Of a stretch of DNA of 64,000 nucleotides, positions 6,778 through 14,922 are shown piece after piece. Source of the DNA: Xenophilus sp. AP218F (GTDB taxonomy: Bacteria; Pseudomonadota; Gammaproteobacteria; Burkholderiales; Chromobacteriaceae); NCBI GenBank assembly GCA_002213445.1, contig NJIE01000006.1:459-64458 (forward strand), written 5' to 3'. The first letter of the stretch is position 1, and every line of letters begins with the position of its first letter. The notes beneath the pieces are model-generated. The model had not been told where the DNA came from. It searched no databases and saw nothing but the letters and a program-made list of their open reading frames with translations. The position numbers and the translations under genes are program-made.

Positions 6778-8686
6778 GACCCGCGCGAGGCGTGTTCGCA
6801 AACGGAGCCGACCGAATGGTCGGCTCCGTTTTTTTGGGCCGCGCGGCGGGTGGCCCCATTGCGGCCAGTCTGGCGTTGCCCGAACCGGCGACCTCCACCT
6901 GCACGCGGCTGTCGCTCATCGCCGCGCTGTCGATGATTTCATCCAGCAACCGGCCGTTTTCCAGCCTCAGGCTTCGCGCGTCGACGTTGGCGCTGCCCTG
7001 CAGCGAGACGGCGCCGCCGAGCGCGTGGATGCGGGTTTCGACGTCCAGGCACTTGTCCATCAGTTCGCCATCGCGAATCTCGGCGTCAAGTGTCGCGCCT
7101 GGCGGCGGGCCGATATTGGCCGAGCGGTCTATCACCAGGCTGATCGCGGACTGGCTGATCGACTCGGCGTCGATGATCTCGTCCACCAGCTCCCCGGAGC
7201 GAATGCTCAGGGCCTCCGCCGCGACATTGGCGCTGTCCCGCAGCGCGACGCGCATGCTGCTGCGGGCGACGGCTCGCTCCGAATCGACGATTTCGTCAAT
7301 CAGCTCGCCGCCGACGATGCTCAGCCGCCGGGCGCGGACATTGCCGCTGCCTTGCAGGCTGACGCTGAGATTGCTGAGCAGAAAAGCATTGCCGTCGAGC
7401 ACCTCGTCGATCAGCTCCCCTTCTTCGATCGAGACCTCGCGGGCGTCGGCGTTGGCGCTTTGCTCCATCTGGATGTGGATGGAGGCGCGCGTGAATCGCT
7501 CGCCGTCCACGGTTTCGTCTATCAGTTCGCCCTCCCGGATGAACAGCGCATCGCTTGCGACTTGCCCCGAACGGCTCAGCTGGATGGCCAGCGCGCTGTC
7601 GCGAACGTCCTCGGCGTCGATCAGCTCGTCTATCAGTTCGCCGTCGGCGATTCGCACGCCGCGCGCCATGCTGGCGTTGCCGGACTCGTGGAAACGCAGC
7701 CGGATCCGGCTATCGGCGATCAGGCCGCCGTCCACCGCTTCGTCCACCAGCTCCGCGTCGTCGATGTCCAGCTCTTCGCCGGCGGCATTGGCGGAATGAA
7801 GCAGCTGAATATCGATGCGATTGCGCTCCAGGCTGCGGCTGTCGATCATTTCGTCTATCAGCTCCGACTTGAATAGCCGGGTGGCGCGAGCCTGAACATT
7901 GCCTGTCCGCTCGTTTTCGATGCGAACCTCGCTGTCGGCCAGGCCGTAATCGACGATCTCGTTGATCAGCTGTCCGCTGGCGATGGTGAGCATGCCGGCG
8001 CGCGGCGAGGTCGCGCCGACGTTGCCGCTGCGTTTCAGCGCCACCTCCAGGCAGCCGTGCTCCAGCGTGCGCCATGCGTCGCCGGGGGCGTTGATCAGCT
8101 CTTCGATCAGGCTGCCGCCGCCGATGTGCAAATGGCTATCCGGCAAGGCGAGCGCCACATTGGCCGAGTCCTCGATCCGCAACCGGATATGCGCGCCGCG
8201 CTCGATCGGGCCGCGGATGAGGTTGGCGATCAGGGCGGGCTCGGCGTCGCCTTGCTGCTCGCTCAATTCGCCGGCGGCGCTGATATTGCGCTCGCCAAGC
8301 ACGAGCTGGCGGCGCACGGCGACGTTGGCGCTGTTCTGGATCAGAATGTCGACACCGGCCCCCGCGCCGACATGGCTGATCAGGTTGGGAATCAGCTCGT
8401 TCGTCTCGTCTTGCCAGTGGGCGGCGTCCAGACTCAGGTTGGCGCTGTCGCAAATCAGGATGGCCAACTGCCGGCCGCCCAGCGCCTGCAACGGGCGAGC
8501 AAAAGCGTAAGCCTGCCAGCTGCCGCCGTCGCGTGAGAAGAACATGCCTTGCAGCCGTTGCCCGCCGGCTGGCTGGCAAGTCAATGGGAGAGGCGGGCGC
8601 TGGCAGCTGGTCGGCGCGCTGCCGGCTGCGTTCATGTTGCCGGCGGACAGGCTGGCCAGCAGCGACAGGGTGAGGGCAAACCGCAT
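6737..8686 (-). CDS. Secreted repeat protein of unknown family (SAN/ELIDE repeats)
   Basis: I do not recognise a family for this 649-residue protein. It begins with a signal peptide (hydrophobic core LTLSLLASLSA, likely cut near residue 20). From residue 81 to 604 it consists of about 14 imperfect units; in the core, spacing between units is 37-38 residues. Each unit has an alternating hydrophobic/polar strand, then S-A/G-N-V/A, a second short strand, then an acidic GELIDEIID-like box. SAN/SGN/TGN triplets start at residues 81, 119, 174, 220, 261, 298, 335, 373 (SGQ), 410, 447, 485, 522, 565 and 602; ELIDE-type boxes start near 192, 239, 275, 312, 350, 387, 424, 461, 499, 541 and 579. A beta-solenoid or amyloid-like fold is inference. 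The last 39 residues are basic and low-complexity, run through the argO terminator and overlap argO, so they may reflect loss of the original stop. No clear Shine-Dalgarno precedes the ATG. Confidence 0.8.
   Translation of the reverse strand: MRFALTLSLLASLSAGNMNAAGSAPTSCQRPPLPLTCQPAGGQRLQGMFFSRDGGSWQAYAFARPLQALGGRQLAILICDSANLSLDAAHWQDETNELIPNLISHVGAGAGVDILIQNSANVAVRRQLVLGERNISAAGELSEQQGDAEPALIANLIRGPIERGAHIRLRIEDSANVALALPDSHLHIGGGSLIEELINAPGDAWRTLEHGCLEVALKRSGNVGATSPRAGMLTIASGQLINEIVDYGLADSEVRIENERTGNVQARATRLFKSELIDEMIDSRSLERNRIDIQLLHSANAAGEELDIDDAELVDEAVDGGLIADSRIRLRFHESGNASMARGVRIADGELIDELIDAEDVRDSALAIQLSRSGQVASDALFIREGELIDETVDGERFTRASIHIQMEQSANADAREVSIEEGELIDEVLDGNAFLLSNLSVSLQGSGNVRARRLSIVGGELIDEIVDSERAVARSSMRVALRDSANVAAEALSIRSGELVDEIIDAESISQSAISLVIDRSANIGPPPGATLDAEIRDGELMDKCLDVETRIHALGGAVSLQGSANVDARSLRLENGRLLDEIIDSAAMSDSRVQVEVAGSGNARLAAMGPPAARPKKTEPTIRSAPFANTPRAGLSANRNSTPTGWR
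6801..6835 (+). terminator. Intrinsic terminator of argO, embedded in the opposing repeat-protein gene
   Basis: A perfect 13-bp stem (6801-6813 with 6818-6830) with a GAAT loop is followed by a T run to 6835. On the minus strand the same bases are read as codons for the last part of the repeat protein, which is unusual for a terminator hairpin. Confidence 0.9.
6875..8446 (-). repeat. Tandem coding repeats of about 111-114 bp
   Basis: The repeat units of the secreted protein are visible in DNA as recurring TCGTCTATCAGCTC-like blocks about 111 bp apart on the plus strand. Nine consecutive intervals from the unit at residue 261 onward are 37, 37, 38, 37, 37, 38, 37, 43 and 37 residues. Outer units are more divergent (38, 55, 46 and 41 residues). 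Unit sequences differ a good deal at DNA level, so the array is old and not freshly expanded. Confidence 0.88.
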
Positions 8687-8759
8687 GGTCGAAGAGGGGA
8701 GAGTTGGCGTTGCCCCGCATTCTCTCCCCGCTCAATGCTTATGTCATTACTCTGGGGGA

Positions 8760-9599
8760 TTATTTTCCAGCGCCATTCGCCAGCGCGTAATGCAGCAGCT
8801 GTTGCAGGCCTGGCTTTTCCATGGCCTGCGCCGCGTAGCACAGGCCGACGCGGCGGCTGAGCGAAGGCCCGTCCAGCGGGCGGGAGATAACGCCGGGATA
8901 GTCTTGCGGCAGCGAGGCGGGCAGCAAGGCCACGCCCAGGCCCGCCGCCACCATGCGCAAGGCCAGGGTGAGCGAGCCGGCGTTGGCGGCGTAACCGAGC
9001 GCCTCCCCGGCGCTGCCGTACAGGGCCAGCAGGCGCTGGTGCGACGGGTGGTCCGGGCAGGTGATCCAGTCGGCCTGTCCCAGCGCGGCGAGATCGGTCG
9101 CGGCCTGCCGCTCCAGCGGATGGCCGGCCGGCATGGCCAGCACGAAGTTTTCCTCCCAGAGCGGCAAGAACAGCTCGTCTTCGCAGCGCGCGTCTTCGGA
9201 CGCCAGGCGGGCGTCGCCGGCGCAGCCATCGACCAGCGTCAACAGCAGCAGCGGGGAGGCTTGTCGCGCCAGCCGCAGGAAGGCTTCCACCTGGCCTGGC
9301 CCCAGGTCGGCCTCTATGCCTATGCACAGCGGCAGGCAGCTGTCGCGCTTGCGAAACAGCTGCCCCAGCGCTTCGGCCTGCTCGACCAGCCGTTTGGCTT
9401 GCGGGTAAAGCAAGCGGGCGTCGTCGCTGACGCTGACGCCGCGGGCCTCGCGGGTGAACAGGGTGGCGCCCAGCGCGTCTTCCAGTTGGCGGATGGTGAC
9501 CGACAAGGTAGGCTGGGTCAGAAACAGCCGCTGCGCCGCCAGCGTGATGCTGCGCTCTTCGAATACGGCGATGAAAGCCTTGAGTTGGCGAATATCCAT
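8760..9599 (-). CDS. LysR-family transcriptional regulator
   Basis: The 279-residue protein has an N-terminal LysR helix-turn-helix (MDIRQLKAFIAVFEERSIT, then TQPTLSVTIRQLEDALG) and a substrate-binding effector domain ending with the usual ALRMVAAGLGVALLP stretch. The ATG at 9599 is preferred over the upstream one at 9617 because LysR proteins begin with this MD-x-RQL motif. It is divergently placed from the short-chain dehydrogenase gene at 9708, with about 108 bp between starts, the classic layout for a LysR regulator and its target. The effector is unknown. Control of the SDR gene is inferred from position. Confidence 0.9.
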   Translation of the reverse strand: MDIRQLKAFIAVFEERSITLAAQRLFLTQPTLSVTIRQLEDALGATLFTREARGVSVSDDARLLYPQAKRLVEQAEALGQLFRKRDSCLPLCIGIEADLGPGQVEAFLRLARQASPLLLLTLVDGCAGDARLASEDARCEDELFLPLWEENFVLAMPAGHPLERQAATDLAALGQADWITCPDHPSHQRLLALYGSAGEALGYAANAGSLTLALRMVAAGLGVALLPASLPQDYPGVISRPLDGPSLSRRVGLCYAAQAMEKPGLQQLLHYALANGAGK

Positions 9600-9707
9600 A
9601 GAAAAAATCGATGCCACGTAGAGGAAATTATCATTTTTCAGCTTGTTCGGCGGTAACTATACTTGCCTTCATCGCCTGATATCTAATTTTTCTATATGGA
9701 GAACCCC

Positions 9708-10430
9708 ATGACCAAGCCTCTGATCGTGATTACCGGCGCCAGCTCCGGCATCGGCGCGGCAACCGCCCGTCTGCTGTCCTCGCAAGGCCATTCGCTGCTG
9801 CTGCTGGCTCGCCGCATCGACCGCCTGCAGGCGCTGGCGCTGCCAAACACGATGTGCCGCGCGGTGGATGTGACCGACGGCGCCGCGATGCGCGCGGCGC
9901 TGGCGGAGGCGGAAGCCGTCTTCGGTCCGGCCGACGCCATCGTCAACAACGCCGGCGTGATGCTGCTGGGCGAAATGGCCAAGCAAGATCCGGCGGAGTG
10001 GGAAAAGATGCTCGACGTCAACGTCAAGGGGCTGCTAAACGGCATTCACGCCGTGCTGGGCGGCATGGTGGAGCGCAAGCGCGGCACCATCATCAATATC
10101 AGCTCCATCGCCGGCCGCAAGACCTTCCCCAGCCACGTGGCTTACTGCGGCACCAAATTCGCCGTGCACGCCATCTCGGAAAACCTGCGCGAGGAAGTCT
10201 CGGCGCACGATGTGCGCGTGATCACCATCGCGCCGGGCGCAGTGGAGACCGAGCTGCTGAGCCACACCACCGACGACGGCATCAAGGCCGGCTACGAAGA
10301 CTGGAAGCAGGGCATGGGCGGTGTGCTGGCGGCGGAGGATGTGGCCAACGCCATCGCCTATGTCTACGGCCAACCGCAGAACGTCTGCGTGCGCGAGGTG
10401 GTGCTGGCGGCCACCCGCCAGCCGGCCTGA
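9708..10430 (+). CDS. Short-chain dehydrogenase/reductase
   Basis: This 240-residue classical SDR has the glycine-rich cofactor motif TGASSGIG, the structural NNAG motif and the catalytic Ser with YCGTK (Tyr-x3-Lys) near residue 155. A basic residue pair after the second strand (ARR) favours NADP(H). It resembles the YdfG/serine 3-dehydrogenase branch that acts on 3-hydroxy acids, but the substrate cannot be told from sequence. GGAG lies 6 nt before the ATG at 9708, which decides against the in-frame ATG at 9696. It is transcribed away from the LysR gene and closed by a terminator. Confidence 0.92.
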   Translation: MTKPLIVITGASSGIGAATARLLSSQGHSLLLLARRIDRLQALALPNTMCRAVDVTDGAAMRAALAEAEAVFGPADAIVNNAGVMLLGEMAKQDPAEWEKMLDVNVKGLLNGIHAVLGGMVERKRGTIINISSIAGRKTFPSHVAYCGTKFAVHAISENLREEVSAHDVRVITIAPGAVETELLSHTTDDGIKAGYEDWKQGMGGVLAAEDVANAIAYVYGQPQNVCVREVVLAATRQPA

Positions 10431-10455
10431 TATCCGGGCCATGCTTTTCGACGCG

Positions 10456-10480
10456 GCCGGCGGTCTCCCGCCGGCTTTTT
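10456..10480 (+). terminator. Intrinsic terminator of the SDR gene
   Basis: GCCGGCGG pairs with CCGCCGGC across a 4-nt loop and is followed by five T residues, 26 bp after the SDR stop codon. Confidence 0.85.
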
Positions 10481-10585
10481 CGCGTCCGCGCGCCAGGCGG
10501 GGCAGGCAAGCGCGCGTTGCCCTGCGGCGGGCGGGCGCGTACAATGCGCCGCTCGATAATGGACTGATTGGCAAGGAAAATCGCG

Positions 10586-10789
10586 ATGGCGAAGAAGCAG
10601 AACGAAAAGCTGGACGAAGAAACCCTGGCGTTGCTGGTATGGTGCGCCGAGGTGGAGGCGCATCTGGTGGCCGCCGGCGCGACCGAGGCCGAAGCGCAGG
10701 AACATATCGAAGAACAGGCCGAGTGGTATACCGACCAGTTCTTCGACGGCTTGACCCCGGAAGAGGCGGCCAAGGCGGCGCTGGCATGA
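10586..10789 (+). CDS. Small acidic protein of unknown function coupled to an exonuclease
   Basis: The ATG at 10586 is preceded by AAGGAAA at a good distance and opens a 67-residue acidic, helix-rich protein (lysine-rich start, then many Glu and Ala). I see no known domain and no membrane segment. Its stop codon overlaps the start of the following exonuclease gene in an ATGA arrangement, so the two are translationally coupled. Read-through of a TTG start at 10568 would add six residues but has no ribosome-binding site. Confidence 0.75.
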   Translation: MAKKQNEKLDEETLALLVWCAEVEAHLVAAGATEAEAQEHIEEQAEWYTDQFFDGLTPEEAAKAALA

Positions 10790-11397
10790 GGCAACGCGTC
10801 GCCGTCATCGACTTTGAAACCAACGGCATCACGCCGGGCCGCGATTGCCGCGCCACCGAAGTCGGCATCGTGCTGCTGGAAAACGGCGCGGTGGTGGATC
10901 GCTTTCAAAGCCTGATGAACGCCGGCGTGTGGGTGCCGCCTATGATCGAGCAACTGACCGGCATCAGCAACGCCATGCTCAAGGCCGCGCCGCCGGCGGC
11001 GCAGGTGATGGCCGACGCGGCGCGCTTCGTGGGCGCAACCCCGCTGGCGGCGCACAACGCCAGCTTCGACCGCAAGTTCTGGGATTTCGAGCTGGCGCAA
11101 CTTGGCCTTGCCCGACAGCAGGACTTCGCCTGCACGCTGTTGTTGTCCCGCCGGTTGCTGCCGCAAGCGCCTGACCACAAACTGGGCACGCTGACCCGCT
11201 GGGCCAAGCTGCCGGCCACCGGCCGCGCCCACCGCGCGCTGGCCGACGCCGAGATGGCGGCCAATCTGCTGCTGCATCTGGGCGCGACCCTGCAAAAGCA
11301 ATTCCATCTGCCGGAGGTGGAGCATGGCTTGCTGTGCAAGCTGCAGAAGGTGACCGCCGCCAAGGTCAAGCAGTATTTGCTGGAGTTGCCTCGCTAA
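10786..11397 (+). CDS. DEDDh 3'-5' exonuclease (DnaQ-like)
   Basis: The 203-residue protein is a stand-alone exonuclease of the DnaQ/RNase T fold. All DEDDh motifs are present: DFETNG (Exo I), HNASFDRKFW (Exo II) and HRALADAEMA (Exo III, His and Asp). There is no polymerase, BRCT or UvrC-like domain, so it is not the main proofreading subunit DnaQ (about 240 residues). It may trim RNA or DNA ends or act in repair. Translation is coupled to the small upstream gene through the ATGA overlap at 10786-10789. The start is fixed by this overlap. Confidence 0.88.
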   Translation: MRQRVAVIDFETNGITPGRDCRATEVGIVLLENGAVVDRFQSLMNAGVWVPPMIEQLTGISNAMLKAAPPAAQVMADAARFVGATPLAAHNASFDRKFWDFELAQLGLARQQDFACTLLLSRRLLPQAPDHKLGTLTRWAKLPATGRAHRALADAEMAANLLLHLGATLQKQFHLPEVEHGLLCKLQKVTAAKVKQYLLELPR

Positions 11398-11781
11398 CCC
11401 GCCCTCGGAGTGTGCAACGACGACAAAACCCAGCCGCGGGCATAGCCGGCGCGCCGGGTTTTGTTCCATCACCCGCAGGGCCAGGCTAGCGTCCGCCGCC
11501 CGTGCGTCTTGCTGCAGTTGCCGGATCAGGCGGGCGCCGAGGCCCTGGCGGTGCCAGACCGGCAAGCGCTGAATCTGGATCAGCTTCCATTCCTCGCCTT
11601 GCCGTTCCGCCTTCAACAGGCCGATGTCCTCCCTGTCGATTGGCGCGATTCCGGCGCAGCCAAAACGGTAATGGATGCGTGCCATCGCTGACCAGCATGC
11701 CTGCAGATGCGCTGTCATGCTTTCTCGCCGCAAGTTCAGCAGAAAGGGATAGTCGGCGGCGGTGGCCGGGCGCAGCGTCAA
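11395..11781 (-). pseudogene. Degenerate GNAT-family acetyltransferase
   Basis: A TTG at 11779-11781 opens a frame with GNAT features: MTLRPATAADYPFLLNLRR at the start and RQGLGARLIRQL (acetyl-CoA loop, here Q/R-x-x-G-x-G/A) in the middle, then RRLCPRLGFVVVAHSE near the usual C-terminus. Instead of ending there, the frame continues for more than 370 codons antisense to the exonuclease gene. A +1 shift after AHSE would end it at the TAG overlapping the exonuclease stop. The segment after residue 28 also looks shorter than in complete family members. I read it as a recently damaged gene. A shortened but functional protein is possible. Confidence 0.55.
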
Positions 11782-11845
11782 TGGCTTCTTTTGTATTCGC
11801 CGCGCCGCGACAAACCCGCCGGGCGGCGGGTCGGGAGGGCTTGAC

Positions 11846-13309
11846 TCAGGCGTCCAGCCCCTGCTGGGCCAGCTCCGCTGCGCGGATCACCGCCCGCGCC
11901 TTGTTCTGCGTTTCCTGCCACTCCATCTGCGGCACCGAGTCGGCGACGATGCCGGCGCCGGATTGCACGTACAGCATCTGATTTTTCAGCACCGCGGTGC
12001 GGATGGCGATGCACAGGTCCATGTCGCCGTTGAAGCCCAGATAGCCGACCGCGCCGCCGTAGATGCCGCGCTTGGAGGGCTCGAACTCGTCGATGATCTG
12101 CATGGCGCGCACCTTGGGCGCGCCGGACAGCGTGCCGGCCGGAAAGGTGGCCTTGAGGATGTCGATGTTGCTGATGTCGTCGCCCACCTTGCCTTCCACG
12201 CTGGAGACGATGTGCATCACGTGCGAGTAACGCTCGATGGCCATATTGTCGGTGATGCGCACCGAGCCGGTGTCGGCCACGCGGCCGATGTCGTTGCGGC
12301 CCAGATCCATCAGCATCACGTGTTCGGCGATTTCCTTGGGGTCGGCCAGCAGCTCGGCGGCGAGCGCCTCGTCCTGTTCGCGGCTTTGCCCGCGCGGGCG
12401 GGTTCCGGCGATGGGGCGCACGGTGACGGTATCGTGCTCGCGGCGCACCAGGATTTCGGGTGACGCGCCCACCACGTGGAAGTCGTCGAAATGGTAGAGG
12501 AACATGTAGGGCGAGGGGTTGAGGCTGCGCAGCGCCCGGTACAGGGCCAGCGGCGAGGCGTTGTAGGGCATCTGCATCCGCTGCGACAGCACCACCTGCA
12601 TGATGTCGCCGTCGACGATGTAGCGCTTGCTGGCCTCCACCGCCTGCTGGAACGCCTCCTCGCCGATTTCCGATACCGCCTTGCCGCCGGCTTCCGGCAG
12701 CGACAGCGGCACTTCCAGCGGCTGGCGCAACTGGGCGCGCAGCTGGCCCAGGCGCGCCTCCGCCTTGCGCAAGGCGTTGGGCACTGCCGGGTCGGCGTAG
12801 ACGATCAGGTAGAGCTTGCCGGACAGATTGTCCACCACCGCCAACTCTTCGGACACCATGAGCAGCATGTCGGGCGTGCCGATGGCATCCGGCTTGCGGC
12901 AGTCGGCCAGCCGTTTTTCGATGTGTCGGATGGTATCGTAGCCGAAGTAGCCGACCAGGCCGCCGGTGAAGCGCGGCAGGTGCGGCAGCGGCGGCGAGCG
13001 GAAGCGCTGCTGGTAAGCCTCGATGAAGGTCAGCGGGTTGCCCTGGTAGCGCTCGATGACGCGATCGCCGCTTTCCACCTGCACGCTGTCGCCGTCCACC
13101 CGCAGCCGGGTGTGCGAGGGCAGGCCGATGAAGGAGTAGCGGCCGAAGCGTTCGCCGCCGACAACCGATTCCAGCAGATAGGAGTAGGGCTGGTTGGCCA
13201 GCTTCAGGTAGACCGACATGGCGGTGTCCAGGTCGGCGAACAGCTCCAGGGTGACGGGGATGCGGTTGTAGCCTGCGGCGGCGAGTTGCTGGAATTCTTG
13301 ATGAGTCAT
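11846..13309 (-). CDS. trpE: Anthranilate synthase component I
   Basis: The 487-residue enzyme converts chorismate, with ammonia from the TrpG glutaminase, to anthranilate, the first committed step of tryptophan synthesis. The LLES motif and following GRYS (residues about 45-60) form the tryptophan feedback site. The chorismate-binding domain carries [22 protein letters not shown] and [11 protein letters not shown]. Length is typical. It is the last gene of the minus-strand group rpe-SDR-gph-trpE. An AGGAAG ribosome-binding site precedes the ATG. A 14-codon leader with two Trp codons sits 52 nt upstream, so regulation by tryptophan availability is likely. The partner gene trpG is not in this window. 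Confidence 0.97.
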   Translation of the reverse strand: MTHQEFQQLAAAGYNRIPVTLELFADLDTAMSVYLKLANQPYSYLLESVVGGERFGRYSFIGLPSHTRLRVDGDSVQVESGDRVIERYQGNPLTFIEAYQQRFRSPPLPHLPRFTGGLVGYFGYDTIRHIEKRLADCRKPDAIGTPDMLLMVSEELAVVDNLSGKLYLIVYADPAVPNALRKAEARLGQLRAQLRQPLEVPLSLPEAGGKAVSEIGEEAFQQAVEASKRYIVDGDIMQVVLSQRMQMPYNASPLALYRALRSLNPSPYMFLYHFDDFHVVGASPEILVRREHDTVTVRPIAGTRPRGQSREQDEALAAELLADPKEIAEHVMLMDLGRNDIGRVADTGSVRITDNMAIERYSHVMHIVSSVEGKVGDDISNIDILKATFPAGTLSGAPKVRAMQIIDEFEPSKRGIYGGAVGYLGFNGDMDLCIAIRTAVLKNQMLYVQSGAGIVADSVPQMEWQETQNKARAVIRAAELAQQGLDA

Positions 13310-13325
13310 GGTTTCTTCCTGTTGA

Positions 13326-13384
13326 CCGGTTGGGGAGGAGGTGGGTGCTGCCGGGTGGTGCTTAATGCCGCCATCGCCAACGGG
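13326..13384 (-). promoter_or_regulatory. Possible trpE leader regulatory fold
   Basis: On the minus-strand RNA, CCCGUUGG at the leader's Trp codons (complement of 13377-13384) can pair with CCAACCGG (complement of 13326-13333), which lies just before the trpE ribosome-binding site, with one bulged base. A ribosome stalled on the Trp codons would block this pairing. I do not see a T-run after the second arm, so control at translation start is as plausible as transcription attenuation. The exact mutually exclusive structures were not resolved by eye. Confidence 0.4.
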
Positions 13385-13406
13385 TCGGAGCAGGAAGAAA
13401 TCGCAT
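13362..13406 (-). CDS. trpL: Putative trp leader peptide with Trp-Arg-Trp
   Basis: An ATG at 13404-13406 opens a 14-residue frame reading [14 protein letters not shown], followed by TAA. Two of its last five codons are TGG, whereas Trp is about 1% of normal codons. Its position between gph and trpE, in the same direction, is that of a classical ribosome-mediated attenuator leader. The ribosome-binding site before it is weak (GGCAT region), so the call rests on composition and place. Confidence 0.6.
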   Translation of the reverse strand: MRFLPAPTRWRWRH

Positions 13407-13441
13407 GGTGCCGCTATGCCTTGTGAAGAATGAAAACGGGG

Positions 13442-14110
13442 TTAGCTATTCTTCATTAAATCGTAGAGTTCGGCAATGCTGTCGACGACCAGATCCGCGC
13501 CCAGATTGGCGGCATCCGCGTAGCCGTAGCTGACGGCGATGGCCGGGCTGCCCGCCGCGCGCGAGGACAGGATGTCGTTGATCGAGTCGCCCACCATGGC
13601 GATGTCGGCCGTTTGCAGCTCCAGCACTTGCGCCACGTGTCGCAGCGGCAGCGCCGAGGGTTTTTTCTCGGCCAGCGTGTCGCCGCCGATCACCAGGCTG
13701 AAGTAGTCGCGCAGACCCAGTTGCTCCAGCAGCGGCACCGCCAGTCTTTCCGACTTGTTGGTGATGACGACCAGCGGCAGCTTCAGCGCGCGCAACAGGC
13801 CCAGGCCGTCGTTGACGCTGGGGTAGACGGTGGTGAGGTCGGACAGGTGTTCGCGATAGTACTGGATGAAGAAGCGGTAACCTTGTTCCCAGACGGCGTG
13901 CTCGGCCAGGCTGTCGCGCTGGTCGGTGATGGCGCGGTGCACCAGGCTGGCGACGCCATCGCCAACGTGCTCCTGGATGCGCATATCGCTCAGCGGGGCC
14001 ATGCCCAGATGTTCGCGCATGGCGTTGGCGGCGGCGGCGAGGTCGGGGATGGAGTCTACCAGGGTGCCGTCCAGGTCGAAGGCGACGGCCTTGATGTGTT
14101 TGAGGTCCAT
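13442..14110 (-). CDS. gph: Phosphoglycolate phosphatase (HAD family)
   Basis: The 222-residue HAD hydrolase dephosphorylates 2-phosphoglycolate, which arises mainly during DNA repair of 3'-phosphoglycolate ends. Motif I is DLDGTLVDS at the N-terminus (nucleophile Asp), motif II is VITNKS, and motifs III/IV are the Lys in EKKPSALPL and GDSINDI. A four-helix cap lies between motifs I and II. The rpe-gph-trpE order is a recurring arrangement in beta- and gammaproteobacteria, which strengthens the specific assignment over a generic HAD phosphatase. Confidence 0.93.
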   Translation of the reverse strand: MDLKHIKAVAFDLDGTLVDSIPDLAAAANAMREHLGMAPLSDMRIQEHVGDGVASLVHRAITDQRDSLAEHAVWEQGYRFFIQYYREHLSDLTTVYPSVNDGLGLLRALKLPLVVITNKSERLAVPLLEQLGLRDYFSLVIGGDTLAEKKPSALPLRHVAQVLELQTADIAMVGDSINDILSSRAAGSPAIAVSYGYADAANLGADLVVDSIAELYDLMKNS

Positions 14111-14167
14111 AGGGTTTCGTTCTGAAAATGCAAGGCCCGGCGCAAGCGCCGGGCGGGGTGAAGGGAA

Positions 14168-14920
14168 TTACAGTTCGCGGATGTCGACTACGGTTTCGCG
14201 GCCGAAATCCGGTGAAACCAGATAGTCGACGATATGGCGCGCGGCGACGGCGGGGCTGCTGAGCGCGCCGTCGGACTTGAGCGCGTCGAAACGCGGCTTT
14301 TGCGGAAACTGGGCTTCGTCGCTGTCCCGGATCTTGTCCTGCATCTCGGTGTCCACCACGCCGGGATAGAGCGCCACGATCTGCGCCGGATTGGACTTGC
14401 CCTGCTGTTCGGCGGCCGCCGCGCGGCTGAAGTGGTCGAGGCCGGCCTTGGCCGCGCAGTACACGCTCCAGCCCGGATAGGCCTTGATCGCCGCGCCGGA
14501 GGAAATGTTGAGGATGCGGCGGCGGGCCGGCAGGCTGGCGGTGGCCGACAGCAGCGCGTCGCTGGCCAGCATCGGCGCGGTCAGGTTGATCGCGATCGCC
14601 TGTCGCAACTGATCGGCCGGGTAGTGGCCGGCCTGGGCGATGGGGGTCACCACCCCGGCGTTGTTGATCAGCGTGATGCTGGCGCAGTCGGGCAGCGGCA
14701 GCTGTTGCAGCGCGGCGTGGATCGCGCCGGCGGCCTGCTGGCCGTCGGCCAGGTCGGCGTCTATCGCCAGCAGGTTGTCCGGGTAACGGGCGGCCAGCTC
14801 GGCCAGCCCTTTGCTGGCGCGGCGGGCGATGCCCACCACGAAATAGCGGTCGCCGAGCAGAGCTTCGCACAGGGCATGGCCCAGGCCGCGCGAAGCGCCG
14901 GTGACGATGAAAGCGTGCAT
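14168..14920 (-). CDS. Short-chain dehydrogenase/reductase in the rpe-trpE operon
   Basis: This 250-residue SDR has TGASRGLG at the N-terminus, NNAG, and the catalytic Ser with YCAAK (Tyr-x3-Lys). The ARRA segment after the second strand suggests NADPH preference. Its general shape resembles the sepiapterin/benzil-reductase-like SDRs, but the substrate is unknown. It starts 2 bp after the rpe stop codon and 57 bp before gph, so it is expected to be co-transcribed with rpe and gph. This SDR is an insertion into the more usual rpe-gph order. Confidence 0.88.
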   Translation of the reverse strand: MHAFIVTGASRGLGHALCEALLGDRYFVVGIARRASKGLAELAARYPDNLLAIDADLADGQQAAGAIHAALQQLPLPDCASITLINNAGVVTPIAQAGHYPADQLRQAIAINLTAPMLASDALLSATASLPARRRILNISSGAAIKAYPGWSVYCAAKAGLDHFSRAAAAEQQGKSNPAQIVALYPGVVDTEMQDKIRDSDEAQFPQKPRFDALKSDGALSSPAVAARHIVDYLVSPDFGRETVVDIREL

Positions 14921-14922
14921 GT

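Noticed and set aside
6875-8446. CRISPR-like periodicity of about 111 bp
   Set aside because: The repeats are coding, imperfect and have no unique spacers; they belong to the secreted repeat protein.
10282-11394. Extension of the GNAT frame across the exonuclease gene
   Set aside because: The sequence after AHSE is the complement of well-supported genes and has no similarity to acetyltransferases.
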